A program made the position numbers and the translations under genes. Below, in pieces: positions 1 to 8,247 of a stretch of 64,000 nt of DNA. The DNA lies in assembly GCF_000376445.1 (NCBI RefSeq), contig NZ_AQXI01000001.1, forward strand, positions 2,753,734-2,817,733. The letters are read 5' to 3'. The first letter of the stretch is position 1. Each line of letters opens with the position of its first letter. The DNA comes from Haladaptatus paucihalophilus DX253. Its GTDB lineage: Archaea; Halobacteriota; Halobacteria; Halobacteriales; Haladaptataceae. The notes under the pieces are model-generated. The model had not been told where the DNA came from. It did no database searches and worked only from the letters and a program-made list of their open reading frames with translations.

Positions 1-1182
1 ACGCTCGCCGACCCGACGAGCGAGTACACGTATCTGAACTACCTCCGGGAGACGGACCGTCTCTACGAGTTCTACTTCTACGAGACGTTTCAGGTGCCCC
101 GGCGGGAGTACGACGACTACTGTCGGTGGGTCGCCGAAACCCTCGGCAACACGGCGTTCTCCCGCACCGTGACCGACGTTCGGTACGACGAGGACCGGAA
201 GGAGTTCCACGTCACCGCCCGCGACCCGGAAAGCGGCGGGACGTGCGGGACGTTCGAGTACCGCGCGGAGAACGTGGTGGTCGGCGTCGGAAGCGTCCCG
301 AAGATCCCCGAGGCGCTACAAGGGCACCCGAGCGAGGACGTGTTCCACACCGCCAGCTACCTCGACCGCAGGGAACGCTGTCTCGACGCCGGGGCGATTA
401 CGGTCGTCGGGTCGGGCCAGAGCGCCGCCGAGGTGTTCTTAGACCTGCTCAAGCGACAACCCGAGGCGAGCTACCGCCTCGACTGGCTCACGCGCTCGGA
501 GGGGTTCTTCCCGATGGAGTACTCGAAACTGGGGCTTCAGCACTTCACGCCCGAGTACACCGAGTACTTCTACGACCTGCCACAGGAGCGAAAGGACGAC
601 CTCGTGCCCGAGCAAGGGTTGCTGTACAAGGGAATCGACCCGGAGACGAGCGAGGAAATCTACGACCTGTTGTACGAGCGCTCCATCGGCGACGCGGACC
701 CGGACGTCGGCATGCTCGCCACGACCGAAGTCGAGGACATCGAGGCGACGGACGGCGGCTACCGACTGACCTGCGAGCAGTGGCAGGAAGGCGAGCGGTT
801 CGCCCACGAAAGCGACGTGGTGGTCCTCGGAACCGGCTATCACCGCCCGAGGCCGCCGTTCCTCGCCGGAATCGAGGATCGAATCGCCCGCGACGCGAAG
901 GGACGCCTTCGCATCGCCGAGAACTACGAAATCGAGTTCGACGGCGCGGCCCGCCTGTTCGTGCAGAACGCCGACCTGTACAGCCACGGCGTCGGGACGC
1001 CCGACCTCGGACTCGGCTGTCAGCGAAACGCGGTCATCATCGAGTCGCTGCTCGGCGAGGAACGGTATCCGACCGACGAGGACACCGTTTTTCAGGATTT
1101 CTCCGTCGAGCGGTTCTGCTCGAAATCACCCGGAAGCGAACGATTGGACGACGAACGCGCGACACCCACACAGGAGGACTGA
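1..1182 (+). CDS. Lysine/ornithine N-monooxygenase, siderophore biosynthesis (5' end outside window)
   Basis: FAD- and NADPH-dependent N-hydroxylase of the IucD/SidA/PvdA family, which hydroxylates the terminal amine of lysine, ornithine or a diamine to start hydroxamate siderophore synthesis in the cytoplasm. The reading frame is open from base 1, so the N-terminal FAD-binding part lies outside the window. The visible part has a dinucleotide-binding motif VVGSGQSAAE about 140 residues in, then a SMEYSK-like segment (FFPMEYSKLG) and a C-terminal ATGYH-like segment (VVLGTGYHRP), all typical of the family. A GTG at 94 could be taken for a start, but conserved-looking sequence (ETDRLYEFYFYETFQVPRRE) continues upstream of it. 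It is followed after 2 bp by an IucA/IucC synthetase, which supports the assignment. The exact substrate cannot be told. Confidence 0.9.
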   Translation, partial: TLADPTSEYTYLNYLRETDRLYEFYFYETFQVPRREYDDYCRWVAETLGNTAFSRTVTDVRYDEDRKEFHVTARDPESGGTCGTFEYRAENVVVGVGSVPKIPEALQGHPSEDVFHTASYLDRRERCLDAGAITVVGSGQSAAEVFLDLLKRQPEASYRLDWLTRSEGFFPMEYSKLGLQHFTPEYTEYFYDLPQERKDDLVPEQGLLYKGIDPETSEEIYDLLYERSIGDADPDVGMLATTEVEDIEATDGGYRLTCEQWQEGERFAHESDVVVLGTGYHRPRPPFLAGIEDRIARDAKGRLRIAENYEIEFDGAARLFVQNADLYSHGVGTPDLGLGCQRNAVIIESLLGEERYPTDEDTVFQDFSVERFCSKSPGSERLDDERATPTQED

Positions 1183-1184
1183 CG

Positions 1185-3023
1185 ATGCAGACCCCAACGC
1201 AGGATTCGAACGACATCGACATCGATAGCACCGACGGCAGTATCGAGTACGAACACCTTCGGGACGCACTGGCCCCCGGAATCTGGGAGACGGTCGGTCG
1301 GCGACTGCTGGCGAAGATGCTGGCCGAGTTCGGCTACGAGGAACTCGTCGTGCCCCGGCGAACGGAGGACGGCTACTTCCACCTCGGTCTGTCCGACGGG
1401 GTTGAGTACCGGTTCGAGGCCGACGACCGGCTGTTCGACTGGCGGAGCGTTCACCCCGACTCCATCGAGCGCCGGGAGTCCGGCGACTGGGAACCGGCGA
1501 CGGACCCCGTTCGCTTCCTGCTCGACGCGCAAGGGACCATCGGCGTCTCGGACATGACCGCCGGACACCTGATTCGGGAGTACCGCAACACGATGCTCGC
1601 CGACGCCCACATCGAGGCGAAATCCCGCGACGGCGAGCGGGACCTCACGGCGCTCGACTACGCCGAACTCGAAGGCGAGATGACCGGCCACCCGTGGATA
1701 ACCTACAACAAGGGTCGGCTCGGCTTCGGCTACGACGACTACCTCGACTACGCGCCGGAGCGGAAACAGCCCGTGACGCTCTCGTGGCTCGGCGTCTCCC
1801 GCGAGCGGGCCACCTTCAGCGCCGTCTCGGGACTCGACCACCAGTCGCTCGTCGCCGACGAACTCGGCGACCTGTACGGGGCGTTCCGAGCGAAACTCGA
1901 AGCGAAGGGTCTCGACCCGGACGACTACTACTTCCTGCCGGTCCACGAGTGGCAGTGGGACAACAGCGTCGTCCAACTGTTCGCGGACGAAATCGCGACG
2001 AACGCCATCGTCCCGCTCGGCGACGGTCCCGACGAGTACCTCCCACAGCAGTCGATTCGAACGTTCGTCAACGTGGACGAACTGGAGCGCCACCACGTCA
2101 AACTCCCGCTGCGCATCCTCAACACGCTCGTTTACCGCGGACTCCCGGGCGAGCGGACGGAAGTCGCGCCGATAGTCACGGAGTACATCGAGGGAATCTA
2201 CGAGGACGACGAGTTCCTCCGCGAGGAGTGTGACTTGATTCTCCCCGGCGAAATCGCGGGGCTGAACTACGACCACCCCGACTTCTCGCAACTGGACGGG
2301 TCGGCGTACCAGTACGACGAACTGCTCGGCTGCGTGTGGCGCGAGAGCATCTACACGTTCCTCGACGAGGACGAGAACGCCATCACGCTGTCGTCGCTCA
2401 TGCACGTCGAAGACGGGACGCCGTACCTCGAATCGCTCGTGGAGGAGTCCGGCCTGTCGATGGAAGCGTGGCTGGACGAACTGTTCGAGACGGTGCTCCC
2501 GCCGCTGCTTCACTACCTCTATCGCTACGGGACGGTGTTCTCGCCGCATGGCCAGAACACGATGCTGGTGCTGAAGGACGGCCGACCGCACCGCCTCGCG
2601 GTGAAGGATTTCGTGGACGACGTGAACGTCAGCGACCAACCGTTGCCCGAACTCCAGTCGCTCCCGGGCGAACTTCGGGCGGTTCTCAGGACCGAACCGC
2701 CGGAAGGTCTCTGCCAGTTCATCTTCTCCGGGCTGTTCGTCTGCGTCTTCCGCTACGTCGCCGACGCGCTCGAGACGCATTCGGACTACTCCGAGGAGCG
2801 GTTCTGGCTGGGCGTTCGGGAGGCCGTCGAGGAATATCAGGCCGAGTTTCCGGAACTGGAAGACCGCTTCGAACTGTTCGACCTGCTCCGGCCCGAGTTC
2901 ACGAAGCTCTGTCTCAATCGAAACCGCCTCCTCGATTACGGCTACGAGGACGCCGACGGTCGTCCACACGCCTCGGAGCACGGCACGGTTCCCAACCCGC
3001 TGTACGAGGTGGTGGACCGCTGA
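1185..3023 (+). CDS. IucA/IucC family NIS siderophore synthetase
   Basis: NRPS-independent siderophore synthetase of 612 residues. It joins a carboxylate (usually citrate) to the hydroxylated amine through an adenylate intermediate. Family motifs are visible: GHPWITYNKGRLGF near residue 167, KLPLRILNTLVYRGLPG near 305, and the C-terminal HGQNTMLVLKDG with KDFVDDVN, which belongs to the FhuF-like C-terminal part. The ATG at 1185 has a strong Shine-Dalgarno GGAGG at 1173-1177 and lies 2 bp after the hydroxylase stop, so the two genes are one operon. The layout matches the end of schizokinen/rhizobactin-type clusters known from some haloarchaea. Transport genes are not in the window. The length is normal for the family. 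Confidence 0.93.
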   Translation: MQTPTQDSNDIDIDSTDGSIEYEHLRDALAPGIWETVGRRLLAKMLAEFGYEELVVPRRTEDGYFHLGLSDGVEYRFEADDRLFDWRSVHPDSIERRESGDWEPATDPVRFLLDAQGTIGVSDMTAGHLIREYRNTMLADAHIEAKSRDGERDLTALDYAELEGEMTGHPWITYNKGRLGFGYDDYLDYAPERKQPVTLSWLGVSRERATFSAVSGLDHQSLVADELGDLYGAFRAKLEAKGLDPDDYYFLPVHEWQWDNSVVQLFADEIATNAIVPLGDGPDEYLPQQSIRTFVNVDELERHHVKLPLRILNTLVYRGLPGERTEVAPIVTEYIEGIYEDDEFLREECDLILPGEIAGLNYDHPDFSQLDGSAYQYDELLGCVWRESIYTFLDEDENAITLSSLMHVEDGTPYLESLVEESGLSMEAWLDELFETVLPPLLHYLYRYGTVFSPHGQNTMLVLKDGRPHRLAVKDFVDDVNVSDQPLPELQSLPGELRAVLRTEPPEGLCQFIFSGLFVCVFRYVADALETHSDYSEERFWLGVREAVEEYQAEFPELEDRFELFDLLRPEFTKLCLNRNRLLDYGYEDADGRPHASEHGTVPNPLYEVVDR

Positions 3024-3220
3024 GCGAGTCCGTCCGGTCGCGTGAACGGACCGGTTCACCCCGTCAGTTGAAACGGTAGAATAGTTTGCCAACACTGTTT
3101 CAAATCCGAAATATCTGGTCGCTCGCCGTTGTACTCGCTGCGATTACCGTTCGGTCTCCTGCGGCGTCACACCACCGGAAAAGGCTATGCTTTGAGCGGT
3201 CGTTGAGGACACCACAACCG

Positions 3221-3229
3221 TTATATGAC
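3221..3229 (+). promoter_or_regulatory. TATA box of wtpA
   Basis: TTATATGAC lies 25-33 bp upstream of the wtpA ATG at 3254. This is the normal spacing for a nearly leaderless haloarchaeal transcript. It is the main AT-rich element in the 230-bp gap after the siderophore gene, so the siderophore and tungstate operons are probably transcribed separately. Confidence 0.6.
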
Positions 3230-3253
3230 GAACGATACAACGATGTTCTATTC

Positions 3254-4348
3254 ATGACTGACCGACCGACCATAACGCGACGGCGGCTTCTTCAGGGAAC
3301 GGCGACGACCGGCGCGCTCGCCCTCGCCGGGTGTACGTCCGGCGACGACGACGGCGACGCCGGCAGCGGCGAGATAAGTTCGACGGGAGACGACTCGACA
3401 TCGACGACCGACGGAACGGACTCGTCCGGTTCGAAGGACCTCTCGGGGACGATGACCATCTTCCACGCCGGGAGCCTCTCCGCGCCGTTCGAGGACGCCG
3501 AAAAGAAGTTCGAGTCGAAATACGACGTGCAAGTCAACCGCGAGGCGAAGGGGTCGGTCGGTTCGACGAAGAAGATAACCAATCTCGGCCGCTCCGCCGA
3601 CGTGCTCGCCGTGTCCGACTACCGGCTCATCCCCGACATGATGATTCCCAAGTACGCGAAGTGGTACGCCGTGTTCGCCACCAACGCGATGACCATCGCG
3701 TACACGGACAAATCCACGGGGTCGGACGAGATTTCACCGGACAACTGGTGGGAAATTCTCGGCCGGGACGACGTGACGTTCGCCCATTCGGACCCCGCCG
3801 TGGACCCGAACGGCTACCGTTCGGTGATGACGATGCAACTCGGCGCGGTCCCGTTCGACGGCGAGAAACTGTACGACGAGAGCACGTCGAAGGCGCTCAT
3901 CGACAAGGCGAAAATCCCGTCGGGAACCGAGACGGACCTCGTGGGACAACTGAAATCCGGCGAACTCGATTACGCGTGGGAGTACCAGTCCGCGGGGAAG
4001 AGCCACGACCTGAAGACGGTCGACCTCCAACCGTCGGTGGACCTCTCCAAGGCGACCTCGAAGTACGCCAAACACTACGCGAAGGCGGAAGTGGAGACGA
4101 AAAACGAGACGTACACGGGCGCACCCATCGCCTACGGCATCACGGTGCCGAGCAACGCGAAAAACCCCGACGCGGGAGCGGCCTGGGTCGAGTACATGAT
4201 CACGGAACCGGGTCAGAAGATGCTGAAGCAGAACGGATTCGAACCCGTGAAACCCGCCGTCGTGCCGAAAAGCGGAACGGACGCCGTTCCGAAGGGCGTC
4301 ATGAACCACGCGGAAGCGAAATCGTCGCTCGGTCCGCTCGAACTATAG
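3254..4348 (+). CDS. wtpA: Tungstate/molybdate ABC transporter, substrate-binding lipoprotein
   Basis: Extracellular binding protein that captures tungstate or molybdate for the WtpBC importer. The 364-residue product starts with a Tat lipoprotein signal: TRRRLLQ at residues 9-15, hydrophobic core and lipobox LAGC with Cys27. An Asp/Ser/Thr-rich linker to about residue 75 follows. The mature domain opens with TIFHAGSLSAPF, the hallmark of the WtpA/ModA group, with further matches at SADVLAVSDY and the long C-terminal half. The ATG at 3254 is chosen because it directly precedes the signal peptide and has a TATA box at 3221. Upstream in-frame codons are not protein-like. It is followed by the cognate permease and ATPase. 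Tungstate versus molybdate preference cannot be read from the sequence. Confidence 0.92.
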   Translation: MTDRPTITRRRLLQGTATTGALALAGCTSGDDDGDAGSGEISSTGDDSTSTTDGTDSSGSKDLSGTMTIFHAGSLSAPFEDAEKKFESKYDVQVNREAKGSVGSTKKITNLGRSADVLAVSDYRLIPDMMIPKYAKWYAVFATNAMTIAYTDKSTGSDEISPDNWWEILGRDDVTFAHSDPAVDPNGYRSVMTMQLGAVPFDGEKLYDESTSKALIDKAKIPSGTETDLVGQLKSGELDYAWEYQSAGKSHDLKTVDLQPSVDLSKATSKYAKHYAKAEVETKNETYTGAPIAYGITVPSNAKNPDAGAAWVEYMITEPGQKMLKQNGFEPVKPAVVPKSGTDAVPKGVMNHAEAKSSLGPLEL

Positions 4349-4400
4349 GGCGGTCGCACAAACGGACGGTAACGAGTCTTCGGGGAACCATTTGGAAACC

Positions 4401-5390
4401 ATGAGCGATTCAAATTACGAAGACGGCGGGTATCGGGCGCAACCGACCGCGATGCTCGGTCGCGGGTCGGTCGTGCTGGCCGTCCTGACGGTGCAGGCCA
4501 TCGCGTTCGGGACGTTGTACGTCATCGGCCAGCCGACCCTCTACGTCGGCGTCGCGCTCGGGAGCGCGGCGCTGCTGGGCTGGCGCGCGAACGACGGCTG
4601 GTTCGGCGTCGCCGCCGCCACGTTCGGCGTCGTCCTCCTGCTGGCGCTCGGGATGCCCCTCGTCATGTTCATCACGCGCCAAAACCCCTCCCTCATCGTC
4701 GAGGCGGCGCGTTCCTCTGAAGTCCACACGATGCTGTATCTCACCATCTACGGTCCGCTGCTCGCCACGGTCGCGTCGCTGGTCTTCGGCGTGCCGCTCG
4801 CCTACCTCCTCGCGCGCGGCTTTTCCGGGCAGGCAATCGTCGAGAGTCTGGTCGACTTGCCCCTCGTGGTTCCCCACTCGGTCGCCGGAATCCTCATCCT
4901 GTTCGGCTTCGGGCGGCGCGGTCTATTCCCGGGCGTGTCGGTGCTGACAACCATCACCGGGATGGTGCTGGCGCTGACGTTCGTGAGCGCGCCGTTCGCG
5001 GTCAACACGACCCGCGAGGCGTTCGAAACCATCGATTCTCGACTCGAATACGCCGCCCGGAGTCACGGCGCGACGCCGTTCGAGACCTTCCGGCGGATTC
5101 AGATTCCCCTCGCGTACCGGGGCATCCTCACAGGCGGCGTCCTCGCGTGGGCGCGCGGCGTCTCGGAGTTCGGCGCGGTCGCGGTCGTCGCCTACAGCGT
5201 GAACTTCTTCTATCCGTTCACCGGCGAGGAAACCGTCGCACAGCACGCTCCGGTGTACATCTTCAACACCTTCACTTCGGCGGGGCTGGCGGACGCGAGC
5301 GCCGTCGCGTTCATCCTGCTGGTGATGAGCGCAGGCATCTTCCTTATCGTTCGACTGCTCACCGACACCGAATCCGGGAGCGTGCTATGA
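4401..5390 (+). CDS. wtpB: Tungstate/molybdate ABC transporter, permease
   Basis: Membrane channel subunit of the WtpABC importer, 329 residues. The EAA loop that docks the ATPase is visible as ARSHGATPFETFRRIQIPL in the C-terminal third, inside a standard binding-protein-dependent permease domain (about residues 115-320). The first roughly 100 residues add two or three extra hydrophobic segments before the core, making it longer than many ModB/WtpB proteins of about 250-280 residues. The ATG at 4401 is preferred to the TTG at 4392. It lies 52 bp after wtpA, and its TGA overlaps the ATG of wtpC in an ATGA junction, so translation is probably coupled. Confidence 0.9.
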   Translation: MSDSNYEDGGYRAQPTAMLGRGSVVLAVLTVQAIAFGTLYVIGQPTLYVGVALGSAALLGWRANDGWFGVAAATFGVVLLLALGMPLVMFITRQNPSLIVEAARSSEVHTMLYLTIYGPLLATVASLVFGVPLAYLLARGFSGQAIVESLVDLPLVVPHSVAGILILFGFGRRGLFPGVSVLTTITGMVLALTFVSAPFAVNTTREAFETIDSRLEYAARSHGATPFETFRRIQIPLAYRGILTGGVLAWARGVSEFGAVAVVAYSVNFFYPFTGEETVAQHAPVYIFNTFTSAGLADASAVAFILLVMSAGIFLIVRLLTDTESGSVL

Positions 5391-6364
5391 GCTTCGAGCT
5401 AGACATTGGCGCGACGTTCACCACACAAGGAACCGACCCGTTCGACCTCGACGCCGAATTCGAAGTCGAGACGGGCGAAACCCTCGTCGTGCTCGGCCCC
5501 AGCGGGAGCGGCAAGACGCTTCTGCTCGAAACGATTGCGGGGTATCACGACCACTCGGGGCGCGTCTTCTTCGATGGGCGGGACGTGACGGACGACCCGC
5601 CGGAGGAGCGGGACTTCGGCTTCGTCTTTCAGGACTACGCGCTCTTCCCGCACCTGACCGTCCGGGAGAACGTCGCGTTCGGCGCGCGATACCACCCGGA
5701 CGCGCTCGACGCGGAATCGGTCCTCGCCGACCTCGGGGTCGCGCACCTCGCCGACCGTTGGCCGCGGACCCTCTCCGGCGGGGAAGCCCAGCGCGTCGCG
5801 CTGGCGCGCTCGCTCGCCATCCGACCCGAGGCGTTGCTGTTGGACGAACCGCTCTCGGCGCTCGACGTGCCGACCCGCGAGGTGCTCCGCGACGACCTTC
5901 AAGACCTCATCGCCGACGTCACCTCGATTTACGTCACCCACAACCGGACGACCGCACGCGCGCTCGCCGACCGCATCGCCGTCATGCGAGACGGCCGCAT
6001 CGTCCAACTCGGCACCGTCGAAGAGGTGTTTCGACGCCCCGCGACACCGTTCGTCGCGTGGTTCACCGGGTCGAACTGCCTTCCCGCGACGGCGTTATCG
6101 GACGAGGTGGTTCCCCAACCGTCCGCGACGCACGTCGCCATCCGACCCGAGTTCGTGGAGCTCGACGGCGCGGCGACGAACGCGTCGCTTTCGGCCACCG
6201 TCGGTCGCGTCACGCCGCGGGACGGTGACAATCGGGTCACGCTCTCGCTCGGCGACGAGGTGTTGACCGCGTTCAGTTCCCGGTCGCTGTCGCCCGGCGA
6301 GACGGTCGCCGTGTCGCTCCCATCGGACCACCGCTGGGCCATCGAGGACGGGAGACCGGAGTAG
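5387..6364 (+). CDS. wtpC: Tungstate/molybdate ABC transporter, ATP-binding protein
   Basis: Cytoplasmic ATPase of the importer, 325 residues. Walker A is GPSGSGKT (about residues 37-44), the Q-loop is FVFQDYALFPHL, the signature is LSGGEAQRVALARSL and Walker B is ALLLDEPLSALD. The switch His is in YVTHN. The last 90 residues contain the TOBE/MOP-like region (CLPATALS, IRPEFVEL) seen in ModC/WtpC/CysA-type ATPases. The start overlaps the end of wtpB by four bases. Downstream is the phased AGT repeat array at 6428-6537, which lies between this stop and a convergent gene. Confidence 0.92.
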   Translation: MSFELDIGATFTTQGTDPFDLDAEFEVETGETLVVLGPSGSGKTLLLETIAGYHDHSGRVFFDGRDVTDDPPEERDFGFVFQDYALFPHLTVRENVAFGARYHPDALDAESVLADLGVAHLADRWPRTLSGGEAQRVALARSLAIRPEALLLDEPLSALDVPTREVLRDDLQDLIADVTSIYVTHNRTTARALADRIAVMRDGRIVQLGTVEEVFRRPATPFVAWFTGSNCLPATALSDEVVPQPSATHVAIRPEFVELDGAATNASLSATVGRVTPRDGDNRVTLSLGDEVLTAFSSRSLSPGETVAVSLPSDHRWAIEDGRPE

Positions 6365-6427
6365 TCGCCGGTCGGCAGGGAACGTCGCGCTGATGTCGCA
6401 GATGCAACCGCTCGTTTCGCGTTTGAT

Positions 6428-6537
6428 AGTATCTTTCAGTACTTATTAGTCGCTTCCAGTAGAAAATAGTGCTCTCCAGCCGCTAATCAGTTTCACAAAA
6501 TCCAAATCAGTAGTTTCAGTGTGGTTCAGTAGCTTCG
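6428..6537. repeat. Helically phased array: AGT every 10 bp (array 1)
   Basis: On the plus strand AGT begins at 6428, 6438, 6448, 6458 and 6468, with AGC at 6478. It resumes at 6489, 6509, 6518 and 6528. The bases between are variable but often end in TTC or TCC, so a unit reads roughly AGTNNNNTTC. The segment is AT-richer than its surroundings and fills the gap between two convergent genes (wtpC and a membrane protein). An array of the same design lies at 59901-60000. No open reading frame of sensible composition covers it. Whether it acts as DNA (protein binding on one helix face, curvature) or RNA is unknown. Confidence 0.75.
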
Positions 6538-6597
6538 TTCCGGCGGTCGAACGTCGGTGCTCGCCGTCGTGAGTTCGCGGTTCGACGCCACGGTCGC

Positions 6598-7416
6598 CTA
6601 TCCGTGAACGGCGGCGGCACCCAGAAAGCCGACGCCCACGAATCCGAACACGAGGAGGGCGTAGGTTTTGACGACCGCGGCGTCCTCTCCGCCCGGCATG
6701 ACGACGACGAGGACGGCGGCGAAGCCGAGGAAGAACGCGCCGAAGGCGGCAAGCGCGTAGCGAACCGCCGGGTTGGGACGTTCGAAGTCGCTCGGTTCCG
6801 CCGCGACGGCGGCAGCGAACACCCGTTTCGCGTCCGCCGCCGCGTCGGTCGGGATGACGACGAACCGCGGCGTGGTGACGTTCGACGCGCCCGGCGCGTA
6901 GGAAAACCAGTGGAGGGTGAGACCGCCGAGGCGGAACCGACGCACGTCCGAGAGTCCGTCGACCGGAACCTCGCGGCCGCGATAGGTCATCGTCCGTTTC
7001 TCGGCGTCGATATCGCCGGTCGATTGGAGCGCCGAGACGAGGACCGCCGGGACCGCGATGAGACCGAACAAGAGGAGGAATCCGAGAACCGTTCCGACGC
7101 CCAGCGTTAGCGAGAACGCACCGGCACCGAACAGCGACGCGACGAACAGCCAGTGCGGTTCGAGATGCGACAGTCCCCCGTCCGCTTCGAACAGCGGGCG
7201 CAGGTGCGTCAGCCAGACGAAGACGGCGAACAGGAATCCGGCGGCCAGCAGTCCGCGTATCGGGAGGGGTCCCCGCAGGAAAAGCGATGCCGCGACAGCG
7301 CCAGCGAACACCCACATCCCGCCGAGGACGCCGAACGAGCAGTAGGACAGCAGCCGAAGGAGACGCGAATCGTCGGGTTCGAACGACCACCCGATTCGGC
7401 GCGGCGGGGAAGACAT
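6598..7416 (-). CDS. Haloarchaeal membrane protein of unknown function
   Basis: A 272-residue integral membrane protein that I do not recognise. Hydrophobic stretches occur near residues 22-50, 53-70, 88-140 in pairs and at the C-terminus (about 220-270), suggesting six or seven helices. They flank a central soluble segment of about 80 residues rich in beta-type sequence (TMTYRGREVPVDGLSDVRRF), which resembles the PH-like domains embedded in some small membrane proteins. The ATG at 7416 is the first in frame. It is convergent with wtpC and stands alone. GC and codon use match the neighbours. Confidence 0.75.
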   Translation of the reverse strand: MSSPPRRIGWSFEPDDSRLLRLLSYCSFGVLGGMWVFAGAVAASLFLRGPLPIRGLLAAGFLFAVFVWLTHLRPLFEADGGLSHLEPHWLFVASLFGAGAFSLTLGVGTVLGFLLLFGLIAVPAVLVSALQSTGDIDAEKRTMTYRGREVPVDGLSDVRRFRLGGLTLHWFSYAPGASNVTTPRFVVIPTDAAADAKRVFAAAVAAEPSDFERPNPAVRYALAAFGAFFLGFAAVLVVVMPGGEDAAVVKTYALLVFGFVGVGFLGAAAVHG

Positions 7417-7465
7417 ACCTTCGAATTCGCGTCACGAAATCATACGTTTTCGGGTGATTCCGGCG

Positions 7466-8131
7466 TCATCTCCCTCGAATCACGTCGCGCCATAGCTCCA
7501 GCGCGTCGGCCTGTTCGTCGGGCATGACCTCCAACACGACGATGCCGTCGTAGTTTTCGTGGAGGGCCGTAATCACGCGCTCCATGTCCATCGTGCCCGT
7601 CCCGAACGCCAGTCCGTCCGTGATTTTCGTCCCGTCACAGCAGTGCACGACGGGAATCGAGATGTCGTCCGCGGCGAGGAGTGTTTCCAGTATCGAACGG
7701 TACTCCGCCTCGGCCGTGTAGAGGTGTGCGGTGTCGAGGACGAGCGGCCGACCCTCGTCGAGCAGGACGTTCGTCAGGAAATGGCGACTGTGACCCGTCG
7801 AGTTCTCGAAGCCGTGCGGGACGGTGATGTCGATGCGGTCGAGGACGTAGCCGAGGTTGCTCAACGGAATCTTCGTCGAGTGGACGACGAGCGTGGCGTC
7901 GAGTCGCTCACAGAGGTCGTTCGCGCGCTGGACGTACGCCAGTTCGTCGAGGCCCACGTGCGGCGTGTGCACCGAAACGACATCGACCGGCGCGGCGCGA
8001 CACGCGGCCGTCGTCTCCTCGATGGCGTCCAAGTCGTCCGTGGTGAGGTGGAGTTCCACCGCGTCGAAGCCGCGCTCGGACGCGGCCCGCAATTCGTCGG
8101 CGGTCGGTGGGCATTTCCCGGCGACTATCAT
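7466..8131 (-). CDS. Sugar phosphate isomerase/epimerase-like TIM-barrel protein
   Basis: A 221-residue protein of the xylose-isomerase-like/AP-endonuclease-2 TIM-barrel superfamily, usually metal-dependent isomerases or epimerases of small sugars. Supporting features are the repeated strand ends carrying metal-type ligands: ASERGFDAVELHL near the start, VVSVHTPH, LVLDTAHLYTAE, IPVVHCCDGT and the final VVLEVMPDE. It is shorter than typical members (250-300 residues), so it is a compact version. The ATG at 8131 gives a normal first barrel strand (MIVAGKC). Longer reading into the upstream gap gives Arg-rich non-protein sequence. It is divergent from the asparaginase gene with 116 bp between starts. 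The substrate is unknown. Confidence 0.75.
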   Translation of the reverse strand: MIVAGKCPPTADELRAASERGFDAVELHLTTDDLDAIEETTAACRAAPVDVVSVHTPHVGLDELAYVQRANDLCERLDATLVVHSTKIPLSNLGYVLDRIDITVPHGFENSTGHSRHFLTNVLLDEGRPLVLDTAHLYTAEAEYRSILETLLAADDISIPVVHCCDGTKITDGLAFGTGTMDMERVITALHENYDGIVVLEVMPDEQADALELWRDVIRGR

Positions 8132-8247
8132 CGATACGGCGTAGCACGCGCCGGTCCAAATACGTACCGTGGGATGTGAGGGTTTGGCAAACACGAACTC
8201 CCACGCCCGCCCGTGTTTTTGGTTGCGCAGCGAGAAGCTCGCGCTAT

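Noticed and set aside
1092-3095. Long open frame antisense to the siderophore synthetase (667 codons)
   Set aside because: Its composition is Val/Arg/Glu-rich without any motif, as expected for the mirror of a high-GC3 gene. The plus-strand synthetase is certain.
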